Source of the DNA: a bacterium
GTDB lineage: Bacteria; Bacillota; Clostridia; Oscillospirales; Acutalibacteraceae
NCBI GenBank assembly: GCA_022774755.1
Contig: JALFLK010000021.1
Coordinates: 62,001 to 126,000, forward strand
Reading direction: 5' to 3'
DNA: 64,000 bases
Below are positions 8,017 through 16,276 of the stretch, in pieces. Below the pieces are notes generated by a model. That model searched no databases. It worked only from the letters and a program-made list of their open reading frames with translations, and had not been told where the DNA came from. The stretch's first letter is position 1; each line of letters begins with the position of its first letter. A program made the translations under genes and the position numbers.

Positions 8017-9894
8017 ATGAACGAAAAAAGAAATATTGTTTTCAGAAACTTAATACTTGCTTTGGTGCTGATTGTTACAATCATAGTCCTTATTTTTGCT
8101 TGGTTTTCTAATGCTGAAAGAGCAACGGCAAGTGGGCTTACTGTAAAATCGTATAATGTTGGACTTGAGGCGGCCTTTGTAGATGAAGATGACAAGTATT
8201 CAACAAAACTTGTTGATGAGTCTATAAAGAATTATCCGCTTATTACCGGTGACGGAACTAATTTCTTTATTCCGTCACTAAACAGAAAAACAGGTGAGCC
8301 GATTACTGACACTTCCGGTTATTGGATCAGCAAGAGAGCTCCTGTTGTAAACAATGATTATTACGAAAAAGATATTTATTTTAGATGTAAGGAGCAGTTA
8401 CAGCTTTACTTAGATTCCACAAGTTCTGTCGTACCGAAAGATATTCAAGACGATACGCTTAAAAATAAAAGTGATTTCGGCGACTTCACAAAAGACTATA
8501 TTGCAGGAGCAGCACGAGTGGCGTTCTTCGATGTTTCAACAGATGCCGAAGGTAACGAAAGTGAATCTTTGAAATATGTGTGGGTTCCTAACGACAGATA
8601 CGAGCTTGTACAAAGTGAAAACTTTATACCAATAAGTAAAGTAACCGAATCGTCAGGCTTTACTTTAAGTGATGACCCTGATGTTACATTTGGTCTTAGT
8701 GGTTTGACTGACAGCGGATATAAAATGTATGAAGCAAGTGGTGCTCAAAGTTCGATTTCCACAAACGCTACTCTTAATTCAAGAGTTGCAACAATGTATC
8801 AAAGCGCCGATAATTCAAATTTATTGTTGGGAGCATTGAAAGTCAGTGCTAAGCAGTATTATGACCACGGTGTTCTTATTTCAAATAACGGTGCTTATTT
8901 ACAGAATTTTAGTAATGTTGTGAATCAGTCACAGAACACATCAGTCAGTGATACAAGATATTATTATGTAAATGCTCGTTTTGACAGTGATTGTAACGTA
9001 GGCTTTAACGGCACATCGTATCGTTGGGCAAAGCTTTCTCTTTGGCCGTCACAAGCTACTACATCGTTCTTTCAAAATTATGATAGTTTTCAGGTTCTTG
9101 TAAGTTATGATTTAACTACCAAAACAATTACAGCAAAGGATTTTGTTTTTTATAATTCCACTTCTTCCGATATCCCCGGGGGAGGAACGATAGGCGGAAC
9201 AACTACTGAAAAGTATGTTATAAGTGATGAAAAACAGGTTATTATTACTTCTTCGTTCAGCGGTGACGCTTATGCTCTGACTGTAAACGGTGATAATGTT
9301 TCTTCTCAATCGGTTAGCTTTAATGCTGACGGAACAATCAGTAGCCCTACAACAAACATTGTTTTTACTGCTGAAAAGGGAACAAACGACGGAGAGTATT
9401 ATTTTAAGTCACTTTTAAATGGCAAGTATCTTTCCTTGGATACCAACAATAATTTGGTTTTGACCGAGAGCAAGTCCTCTGTCTTTACGCTAAGCGGCAG
9501 TAATGTTCCGATTTTATCCTCTAACGGCAAGTATTTGACCTGTACTTCTGGAACTTTCAGTATGGGTACTACTCCTTTAGACTTAGGAATCTTCCAAGGC
9601 TCGACATACAAAATGATTACTGACAGTACTAACGCTGAAGTATATCAATTCTATGATACAGCGGCACACAGTTTAACTGGACTTTCAAATTATAAACTAA
9701 CAAGTCAGCTTGACGATGACAATATACCGTCACTAGCAACACTTTCAAAAAGCAATGACGATGATATTTATTATAAGGCTCATATTCGTGTGAGAATTTG
9801 GGCTGAAGGAACGGATAGAGAAGCAAAAACACCTTTGGCGGACGGTATATTTAATAATTTACTTGATTTTACCGGCAAGCCTTTAATTACTTAA
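8017..9894 (+). CDS. large secreted WxEGxD-family protein with possible beta-trefoil insert
   Basis: 625 residues; ATG follows TTAAGGAGT, 19 bases after the coiled-coil gene. The signal segment (about 11-31) ends I-F-A-W-F-S-N. The exported part is Ser/Asn/Tyr-rich. Residues of about 399-535 have repeated G-K-Y-L-(S/T) turns, including 'LNGKYLSLDTNNNL' and 'SSNGKYLTC', the kind of repeat seen in beta-trefoil (ricin- or fascin-like) lectin folds; this is a suggestion only. The family signature appears as W595-A-E-G-x-D-x-E-A near the C-terminus, with Ala where four relatives have Cys. It is probably a substrate of the cluster's signal peptidases and part of the same surface structure. Confidence 0.7.
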   Translation: MNEKRNIVFRNLILALVLIVTIIVLIFAWFSNAERATASGLTVKSYNVGLEAAFVDEDDKYSTKLVDESIKNYPLITGDGTNFFIPSLNRKTGEPITDTSGYWISKRAPVVNNDYYEKDIYFRCKEQLQLYLDSTSSVVPKDIQDDTLKNKSDFGDFTKDYIAGAARVAFFDVSTDAEGNESESLKYVWVPNDRYELVQSENFIPISKVTESSGFTLSDDPDVTFGLSGLTDSGYKMYEASGAQSSISTNATLNSRVATMYQSADNSNLLLGALKVSAKQYYDHGVLISNNGAYLQNFSNVVNQSQNTSVSDTRYYYVNARFDSDCNVGFNGTSYRWAKLSLWPSQATTSFFQNYDSFQVLVSYDLTTKTITAKDFVFYNSTSSDIPGGGTIGGTTTEKYVISDEKQVIITSSFSGDAYALTVNGDNVSSQSVSFNADGTISSPTTNIVFTAEKGTNDGEYYFKSLLNGKYLSLDTNNNLVLTESKSSVFTLSGSNVPILSSNGKYLTCTSGTFSMGTTPLDLGIFQGSTYKMITDSTNAEVYQFYDTAAHSLTGLSNYKLTSQLDDDNIPSLATLSKSNDDDIYYKAHIRVRIWAEGTDREAKTPLADGIFNNLLDFTGKPLIT

Positions 9895-9909
9895 TAAGGA
9901 GGAATAATT

Positions 9910-10824
9910 TTGAAAACTATAATAAATAAAAAAAAGTTAATAGTAATCAATTTGTTCCTTGTTATTGTCTTAATGATTACAAGTGTCGCCGCATGGTTTG
10001 TTTCTGCTTACAGTAATTCGGTTTACTCCAATGAGGTTAAGGTCAGAGCTGACGGTGCTTTAGAGCTTTCTGTAACGGGAAATGATACTGATTTTCATTC
10101 TTCTATTAACCTTTCAGATTATAATTGGTTTAAAAACGCAAAATTCTCTGATGTTACCGGTTCGGGTGACGGCAATTTTGTCAGACCTGCATTGACTCAG
10201 TATCCTGATTATGCAGCTGTAAATACAAGCGGAACATGGTCCACTCCTTCTGTATCTACTGATACAACAGAAGGAGACTATGTTAAGTTTACGCTTTATA
10301 TGCGTTCAGAAGATCCGATGGATATTTATCTCGGCGAAGACTCGTCTGTTGAACCGTCTGTTGGAATGGAAAATCTGATTAACACAACAACACAAACATT
10401 TTCCGGTGATTTGATTGTAGGTGCCCTTCGATTAAGCGCTTGTACCAGCGGCACTAACACAAGAATGTTTACCTGGATACCAAAACCTGAAATTTTTGTA
10501 TCTGATGATGCGTCACAAAGGTCTATTACATTTAGTGACATTTCAGTAAATAAGACTTCAGGCGCTTCGTATACACATTCGTATTATGATTCATCTAAAA
10601 GAAAACAGTCTGCAACATTAAACGTATTGACAGGAGATATCACCTCTTCAAGCAGAATTAAGCTTGCAACACTTTCTAAGGCTTCGGAATCAGATAAGTA
10701 TTATACCGGACAGGTTGATATGTATGTTTGGCTTGAGGGTTGCGACAACGAAGCAAGACGTGCTTTTGTAAACGGAAAGTTTTTGGTAAATTTGAATCTT
10801 GAAGCTCAGGATCCAAATGCTTGA
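9910..10824 (+). CDS. secreted WxEGxD-family protein
   Basis: 304 residues from TTG 9910, 6 bases after AAGGAGGA. The basic start and hydrophobic core (about 9-28) end in V-A-A-W-F-V, a SipW-type cleavage context. The mature part is predicted to be mostly beta strand, rich in Ser, Thr, Asp and Tyr. It carries W274-L-E-G-x-D-x-E-A close to the C-terminus, followed by a strand of alternating hydrophobic residues. It closely parallels the end of the preceding gene product and probably arose from a shared ancestor by duplication. No enzyme motif is visible, so a structural role is inferred. Confidence 0.72.
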   Translation: MKTIINKKKLIVINLFLVIVLMITSVAAWFVSAYSNSVYSNEVKVRADGALELSVTGNDTDFHSSINLSDYNWFKNAKFSDVTGSGDGNFVRPALTQYPDYAAVNTSGTWSTPSVSTDTTEGDYVKFTLYMRSEDPMDIYLGEDSSVEPSVGMENLINTTTQTFSGDLIVGALRLSACTSGTNTRMFTWIPKPEIFVSDDASQRSITFSDISVNKTSGASYTHSYYDSSKRKQSATLNVLTGDITSSSRIKLATLSKASESDKYYTGQVDMYVWLEGCDNEARRAFVNGKFLVNLNLEAQDPNA

Positions 10825-10876
10825 TGTTATTTACAAATTCTGATTTATGAATTATAATATATAAGGAGGTGCTGAT

Positions 10877-12739
10877 ATGGATATGAACAAATTGTCTGCT
10901 TACCTAAAAGTAAATAAGAAAATGTTATTAGCCATAGTGGCACTTCTTGAGGCGATTCTTCTTGTTTGTGCCGCCACTTTTTCATGGATAGAGGGCTCAA
11001 ATAGAGGAACGGTTTCTTCCGATGCTTCTGTGGTTACTGCTGGTGCTGGTTTGTCTTTTACGGATTTAGACGGCAATGCAATTTCAACCGTCTTGCTCCC
11101 GTCAGCTGATTTACAGGATTGTTCAAGCAAAGACGGAAGAAATTTCTTTTTTCCTACTACAGACGATTTATCTGTTACCAGTTCAACATTGACTTCTTCA
11201 ATGAAGTTCAGAGAAGGCGTTGATGCTGATAAAAATGAAAAATACATTATCGAAGAGTTTTATATGTCTGCTTATACAGGATCAAAGATTTATATTGATA
11301 ATAGTTCTTCAGTTTCCGGTGCAAGCTCAGATATTCTTAAGGCTCTGAGAATTTCTTTGAATTTTAACGATGGTACTGAACCGGTTGTGCTTTGTCCCGG
11401 AATACAATGGACAGGATACACTGAAAGCTATCAACCGATACTGTCTGTAAGTACTGCTGGCGTTCCGACACAGTCGTCTGCTGTTCAGGCGTCTCCCTTT
11501 GCAGACTATTCCTATAATGCAGAAAACCCGGTTGCGGAGCTTGCCGGTGATGAGTCTAAACTTGTTACTGTGGCTGTGTGGTTAGAAGGAACTGATTCTA
11601 ATTGCAGTATAAGCAGCAGCGTTTTGTCCAGTTCATTAAATATAAATCTTAAGCTTACAACCGGAAAAGATTATACGAAACAGGTAAAATTTGTTGACTA
11701 CTCACCGAGTAAATGGGTTAAGAATAAATCATCAGACGGTGTAAGTGATTGTTATATGTTTGCTATTGATATGGGCAGCAGCAAGGGTTCGACTGATTAC
11801 AGTACAGGTGTTGCTTATATGCTTAAAAAGCAAAGTGATAACATAACTTATGTGGGTAATATTCCTGATTCTGTAAGTGATGTAATTTTTGCAAGATACG
11901 ACCCGCACAACAGTTCAAACAGTTACAATGTTTGGGCAAATACAACCAGCGTTTCAATGGGCAGTTCTGATACTTACTATGGTATCGGCAGAGGTATTGA
12001 AGTAGACGGAACTAACTACGGTTACTGGGTAAATAAAGGCTACGAAGGCGTTATCGATTTGTACTTTACCGATGCCTATGTACCTGTAATTAAATTTGCA
12101 AATTCGAAGAACTGGTCTACAGTTAAAGCTTATTTCTTTAATAGCAGTGGTAATGTTGGTCCTGCTTTCCCCGGAACTGCTATGACACATATGAGCGGCA
12201 GCGATTATAAGATAGATGTTCCTACCGGTGCAACGGGTGTTATCTTCAGTGATGGTACTTCTAATAATCAGACTGTTAACATTACATTAGGAGAAAACGG
12301 CGGATATTATATTGCTGCCAGCAGTAAGAACAGTGACAATAAATGGGAGGTAACTCCCTGGGCCAGCACTCCGTATCCGTTCTTGTTTAATGGCTATTCT
12401 GATGAACCCCATGTTTACTTTACAAGTGCCAAGTATGGTTCTGCGCTTGCGATTTCAAAGGGTTCAAGTGGAAACTTTGATCCTACCGCATCGTTTAACA
12501 GCGACAGTAACTACGGATTTATTTTAGAGTATGCCGGAACAAACGACTACGGACAGAGAGTATTCCATACAATTTTGCCTTATGACGCTAAGATTAAGTT
12601 CAACGGTTACAACCATGAGTCATCACTCATTACTCCGACCGGTGTTTCTTCAACCAAGTTCCAAAAGATTGGCTATGCCTTTACTGATACTGATAATTAT
12701 TCAACGTGGACTCCGGATGACGTGTGGCCAAAAGTATAG
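10877..12739 (+). CDS. secreted WxEGxD-family protein with starch-binding-like module
   Basis: 620 residues; ATG after AAGGAGGTG. The signal core (about 18-38) ends in T-F-S-W-I-E-G. The first 270 residues hold a family domain with W235-L-E-G-x-D-x-x-C243. A middle region (about 275-400) is followed by a module at about 402-495 with N-S-K-N-W, K-A-Y-F-F-N, F-P-G-T-A-M and G-V-I-F-S-D-G-x-x-N-N-Q-T-V-N, the pattern of CBM25/CBM26 starch-binding domains. The last 120 residues form another unassigned beta-rich region. It may display carbohydrate-binding sites on the assembled surface structure. The CBM call is by motif memory. Confidence 0.7.
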   Translation: MDMNKLSAYLKVNKKMLLAIVALLEAILLVCAATFSWIEGSNRGTVSSDASVVTAGAGLSFTDLDGNAISTVLLPSADLQDCSSKDGRNFFFPTTDDLSVTSSTLTSSMKFREGVDADKNEKYIIEEFYMSAYTGSKIYIDNSSSVSGASSDILKALRISLNFNDGTEPVVLCPGIQWTGYTESYQPILSVSTAGVPTQSSAVQASPFADYSYNAENPVAELAGDESKLVTVAVWLEGTDSNCSISSSVLSSSLNINLKLTTGKDYTKQVKFVDYSPSKWVKNKSSDGVSDCYMFAIDMGSSKGSTDYSTGVAYMLKKQSDNITYVGNIPDSVSDVIFARYDPHNSSNSYNVWANTTSVSMGSSDTYYGIGRGIEVDGTNYGYWVNKGYEGVIDLYFTDAYVPVIKFANSKNWSTVKAYFFNSSGNVGPAFPGTAMTHMSGSDYKIDVPTGATGVIFSDGTSNNQTVNITLGENGGYYIAASSKNSDNKWEVTPWASTPYPFLFNGYSDEPHVYFTSAKYGSALAISKGSSGNFDPTASFNSDSNYGFILEYAGTNDYGQRVFHTILPYDAKIKFNGYNHESSLITPTGVSSTKFQKIGYAFTDTDNYSTWTPDDVWPKV

Positions 12740-12771
12740 AAAATTAGTTGTTTTGATTAGGAGGTGTCAAT

Positions 12772-14811
12772 ATGAAAGTATATAAACATTATAAGAAAAA
12801 AAATATAAAGTCTTTACTTTTGGTATTGGCACTTTTCTTTCTTCTGGTATCAATGTCGGTAGTAAGTTATGCTTGGATTGAGGGCTCTTCTGCCGTTGAT
12901 ATTACAAACAATACTAACACAATAAAGTTTAACAATACTAATACAACGGTTAATTTATCTACTACAAGTTACGAATTGCCGTTATCTGATTATATTGATA
13001 ACTCAGGCTCCTTGTTTTTGGCACCTGCGTATAGTTCTGATGGTAAGACAATACAAATAAAGCGAGGCAGTGCCGACTCTACTTTAGAAAACGCAACTGT
13101 CAACGATATAGGGGTTAATTATATTGAATTTAGCCTCAAAGTAAAAACATCAGCTGCTGCTACTTATGGATATACTACGGATAGTGCAATTACAGTTGAT
13201 GGCGAGGCTACTGATGCCGTAAAAGTTTCAACACAGATTGGTACAGGAACGGCGCTTGCATATGACGGAACCGGTCTTGCAAGTCAAAAAGCATTTGAGC
13301 TTAGCGGCTCCGGCACTTATGTTTTAACCACAAGAATTTGGTGTGACAAGGATAAATTTTCTTCAATTCAAGGTAAAAACATCAGCTTTAATCTACATCT
13401 TAAAAAGATGTATAAAGTTACCGTGAATGCCGTTGCCAATGGAACGGTTAGTACTGACGGTGGTGTTGTAGCTCTTGACGAAGATCGCTCTGATATTTCC
13501 GGCACAGCAACATTGTCTAAATATGTAGTTGACGGAAGCAAAATAAGCATCGATGCAGTTGCTAACAGCGGGTACACGTTTGCTGGATGGTATAGTGCTG
13601 TTACAGGCGGAACAAAATATGATTATAGTGATACAGAGGAAATAACTGTCAGCAGTGAGGTTAATGTGTATGCTCGCTTCTTGGGTCAGTTTACCATATA
13701 TGGTAAAGTATCAACCAATAGTTCTGCAAGTAACACAAACGGCGGTACAATTAGTATTGACGGCGGTACTGCCGGAACAAGTGTATCAAAACCTGTAAAC
13801 TACGGTACTTCTGTTACTCTTAAGGCAACTTCTAAGTCAAGATATCGGTTTGTTGGTTGGGCAACTACTGCAAATGGTACGGTATCAAGTACAAGTACCT
13901 CTATTTCTGTAACTGTAACAGGAGATAAAACGTATTATGCACGATTTGTTGAAAGATTTTCTGTTGATGCTTATGTAGTAACAGACGGTTCGTCGTCAAA
14001 TACTAAAGGTGGTACTGTTAAGGCTGGCTCATCAACAGCAGGCAGCACTTCTTCTGCTACAGTAGATTACGGTTCTTCCTTAACATTGACGGCTTCAACT
14101 AATAGCGGATACAAGTTTAACGGATGGTATTCCACTGCTACAGGAGACTCTCAGCTCAGTAGCAGTACAACTTATACTATTAATAGTATTACAGGGAACA
14201 AATCTGTTTACGCTCGTTGGACTGTGAATTCCTATACCTATAAGGCGTATGCTGTTTCAAACGGCACCAGCAGTAATTCAGGATGTGGTAAGGTACAGGT
14301 AACAGGCGGTTCATCCGGCGCAACGTCAAGTGCAACTTCATCTTCAACAGTTACGTTTACTGCTACGAAGACAGCAAATGACAGTTTCTATCAGTTCCTT
14401 GGTTGGTACGATAGTGCTTCCGGCGGTAATCTAATTACTACTGATACAACATTTACCAAGTCCGGTACCAATTATACGGCATATGCAAGGTTTGTACGAA
14501 GAGTTTACTTTACCAATAATAAAAGCTGGAATGGTCCGTATTGTTATGCATGGGTTAACGGCAGTTCGGCTACTTGGCCCGGTACCCAGATGACGTATTC
14601 ACATACCAATACTCAGAATGAAAAAGTTTACTATATTGATATTGCTCCGAGTATTAACAGGCTGATATTTAATAATGGCAATAACGGTGGTTCGCAGACG
14701 GTTGACATAACCATACCGCTATCAACTTCTTCCACAGGAAACAATGCTTACTATATTTCCGGTGGCTCGGGTACAAGCTTTACTGTTGGTTCTTGGAGAT
14801 ACGATCCTTGA
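12772..14811 (+). CDS. secreted InlB-repeat protein with C-terminal starch-binding-like module
   Basis: 679 residues; ATG after AGGAGGTG. The signal core (about 13-33) ends in S-Y-A-W-I-E-G. Residues 35-210 form a diverged family domain in which the W-x-E-G-x-D signature is degenerate (I-W-C-D-K-D near 190). Four tandem repeats follow at about 216-302, 305-391, 397-483 and 488-577, each with a G-W-(Y/A) turn and ending (Y/V)-A-R-(F/W); these are InlB B-repeat-like beta-grasp units. The last 100 residues (578-679) match a CBM25/26 pattern: N-N-K-S-W, C-Y-A-W, W-P-G-T-Q-M, F-N-N-G and Q-T-V-D. The repeats probably form a stalk that presents the binding module. Confidence 0.75.
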   Translation: MKVYKHYKKKNIKSLLLVLALFFLLVSMSVVSYAWIEGSSAVDITNNTNTIKFNNTNTTVNLSTTSYELPLSDYIDNSGSLFLAPAYSSDGKTIQIKRGSADSTLENATVNDIGVNYIEFSLKVKTSAAATYGYTTDSAITVDGEATDAVKVSTQIGTGTALAYDGTGLASQKAFELSGSGTYVLTTRIWCDKDKFSSIQGKNISFNLHLKKMYKVTVNAVANGTVSTDGGVVALDEDRSDISGTATLSKYVVDGSKISIDAVANSGYTFAGWYSAVTGGTKYDYSDTEEITVSSEVNVYARFLGQFTIYGKVSTNSSASNTNGGTISIDGGTAGTSVSKPVNYGTSVTLKATSKSRYRFVGWATTANGTVSSTSTSISVTVTGDKTYYARFVERFSVDAYVVTDGSSSNTKGGTVKAGSSTAGSTSSATVDYGSSLTLTASTNSGYKFNGWYSTATGDSQLSSSTTYTINSITGNKSVYARWTVNSYTYKAYAVSNGTSSNSGCGKVQVTGGSSGATSSATSSSTVTFTATKTANDSFYQFLGWYDSASGGNLITTDTTFTKSGTNYTAYARFVRRVYFTNNKSWNGPYCYAWVNGSSATWPGTQMTYSHTNTQNEKVYYIDIAPSINRLIFNNGNNGGSQTVDITIPLSTSSTGNNAYYISGGSGTSFTVGSWRYDP

Positions 14812-14857
14812 TTTGGATTTATGAATTTGATTTTATGAATATTTTGGAGGTGAAATC

Positions 14858-15379
14858 ATGAAAAGCAGTACGAAAATGAAGGTATGCACATTGCTATCCT
14901 TTGTACTTTTGATATTCTTAATATCCGCTTCTTTTTCATGGTTTGACCGTCCATATGGCACTGTAAACGCCAACTCTTTTGGGCTCAGCGCAACTGCTGT
15001 TGCTAAGATGAATTCGAAATGTTCAGTTTATGAGACAGATTCTTGCTCTTTTGTTGATGGAAAATTAACTGAAGATGATACACGCAATACGGTTATTAAA
15101 GCCGGTGAAGTAGGTTACTTTAGAACCAAAATAAAGAATACAGGTACTGTTAAAAACAATATAAATCTTTCCGGATTAAAATTAAGCAGTACAAGCGCAA
15201 CTGTCAGCTGTTTGTCTCCTTTAAAAACCACCTCAAATTATTCCAACGGAATGATTGTTGCAAAGCATATTACAATCAGTGCAAACAGTACGCTGTATGT
15301 TGACTGGTATGTAAAGAATACAGGTTCTTCTTCGATTACCGTATCAGTGTTCCCAACCATAATCTCTTATTATAATTGA
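14858..15379 (+). CDS. small secreted SipW-type substrate
   Basis: 173 residues; ATG after TTGGAGGTG. The signal core (about 9-28) ends in S-F-S-W-F-D. The mature part is one predicted beta-sandwich: a free segment with two Cys, then F-R-T-K-I-K-N-T-G-T-V-K-N-N and Y-V-K-N-T-G-S-S, the repeated 'xxNTGxxx' turns typical of TasA/CalY-like subunits. It lacks the W-x-E-G-x-D signature. It is the last substrate gene before the second signal peptidase, 11 bases away, and could be a cap, base or minor subunit. Confidence 0.7.
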   Translation: MKSSTKMKVCTLLSFVLLIFLISASFSWFDRPYGTVNANSFGLSATAVAKMNSKCSVYETDSCSFVDGKLTEDDTRNTVIKAGEVGYFRTKIKNTGTVKNNINLSGLKLSSTSATVSCLSPLKTTSNYSNGMIVAKHITISANSTLYVDWYVKNTGSSSITVSVFPTIISYYN

Positions 15380-15390
15380 GGAGAGCAGTT

Positions 15391-16071
15391 TTGAAAAAAC
15401 ACGGTTCTGTTTTAGGTAAAATTCTCAATATATTTTTAACTGTTATTCTGATTCTGTTGGTTGTTTTAATTGCTTTTATAATGTTTATGCGTATTAGCGG
15501 TAAAACACCCAATATTGCCGGTTATATGGTGTTTCGTGTTTCTACCGGAAGTATGGAACCTGATTTAATGGTTGGCGATGTTATTCTTTCTAAATCAGTA
15601 GATAATCCTGAAGATTTAAAAATCGGTGATGTTGTTACTTATCAGGGTGCAGTAGGGAATTATAAGGATAAGCTTATAACCCATGAGATTGTTCAGGAAC
15701 CTTATTACGATAACGGAACTTGTTACGTTGTAACTCAAGGTATTGCTAATTATGAATCAGATCCGCCTGTTTCTACTGAAAACATAGTCGGAATAATGGT
15801 AACTAAAATTCCTTTTATAAACAATATCTACAATTTCTTTATCACACCTTGGGGATTGTTGACTGCAATACTTTTGATACTCCTTGCTTTTTCCGGAGAG
15901 TTTTATAACATTTATAAAATGTCACGGCAAAAGGAGGATGCTGATCTCTTAAGTTCTAAAGAAATCAAGGCGGCAGTAAATAACTACAAGAATCAGAAAG
16001 GTTCTGTAAACAACGATTCTGATTTGAATAATGATGATGCGATTAGTGATAGTACAAGTAAAGATGAATAA
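15391..16071 (+). CDS. sipW: second ER-type signal peptidase I
   Basis: 226 residues. I place the start at TTG 15391, six bases after AGGAGA; an upstream TTG at 15376 overlaps this site. The membrane helix (about 9-31) is followed by S-T-G-S-M-E-P with the nucleophile at Ser54, and I-T-H-E-I-V with His98, the Ser-His arrangement of SipW enzymes. A second helix is at about 150-170 and the tail is acidic and Asn/Asp/Ser-rich. It differs clearly from the first enzyme (S-T-G-S-M against Q-S-D-S-M), so it is not a recent copy and may have different substrates. A terminator follows, closing the cluster. Confidence 0.88.
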   Translation: MKKHGSVLGKILNIFLTVILILLVVLIAFIMFMRISGKTPNIAGYMVFRVSTGSMEPDLMVGDVILSKSVDNPEDLKIGDVVTYQGAVGNYKDKLITHEIVQEPYYDNGTCYVVTQGIANYESDPPVSTENIVGIMVTKIPFINNIYNFFITPWGLLTAILLILLAFSGEFYNIYKMSRQKEDADLLSSKEIKAAVNNYKNQKGSVNNDSDLNNDDAISDSTSKDE

Positions 16072-16079
16072 TTAGCATT

Positions 16080-16112
16080 AAAAAAGGACGCAAACTGCGT
16101 CCTTTTTGTTTT
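16080..16112 (+). terminator. terminator of the secretion cluster
   Basis: An 11-bp stem made of AAAAAGGACGC and its complement with a 5-base loop and a T-run, directly after the second signal peptidase gene. Confidence 0.9.
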
Positions 16113-16210
16113 ACACATATTAGGTATTGCTGATAAACATAGGGTAAAAACGTAAGACAATGCTAATAAGTTTGTTGGTATTAAAGTAATGACACATTGA
16201 TATATTTTTA

Positions 16211-16238
16211 TTGCATTTTGAGAATAATGTGTTATAAT
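16211..16238 (+). promoter_or_regulatory. promoter of the CCA-adding enzyme gene
   Basis: TTGCAT at 16211-16216, 16-base spacer, TATAAT at 16233-16238. Transcription would begin near 16245, which rules out the upstream TTG at 16244 as a start and supports the ATG at 16277. Confidence 0.7.
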
Positions 16239-16276
16239 TCTAATTGAGCAATAATTATAATGGTTCAGGTGATTAT

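Noticed and set aside
16244..16276. Upstream TTG start for the CCA-adding enzyme
   Set aside because: The -10 box is at 16233-16238, so the TTG at 16244 would sit at about the first transcribed base; ATG 16277 has a proper site.
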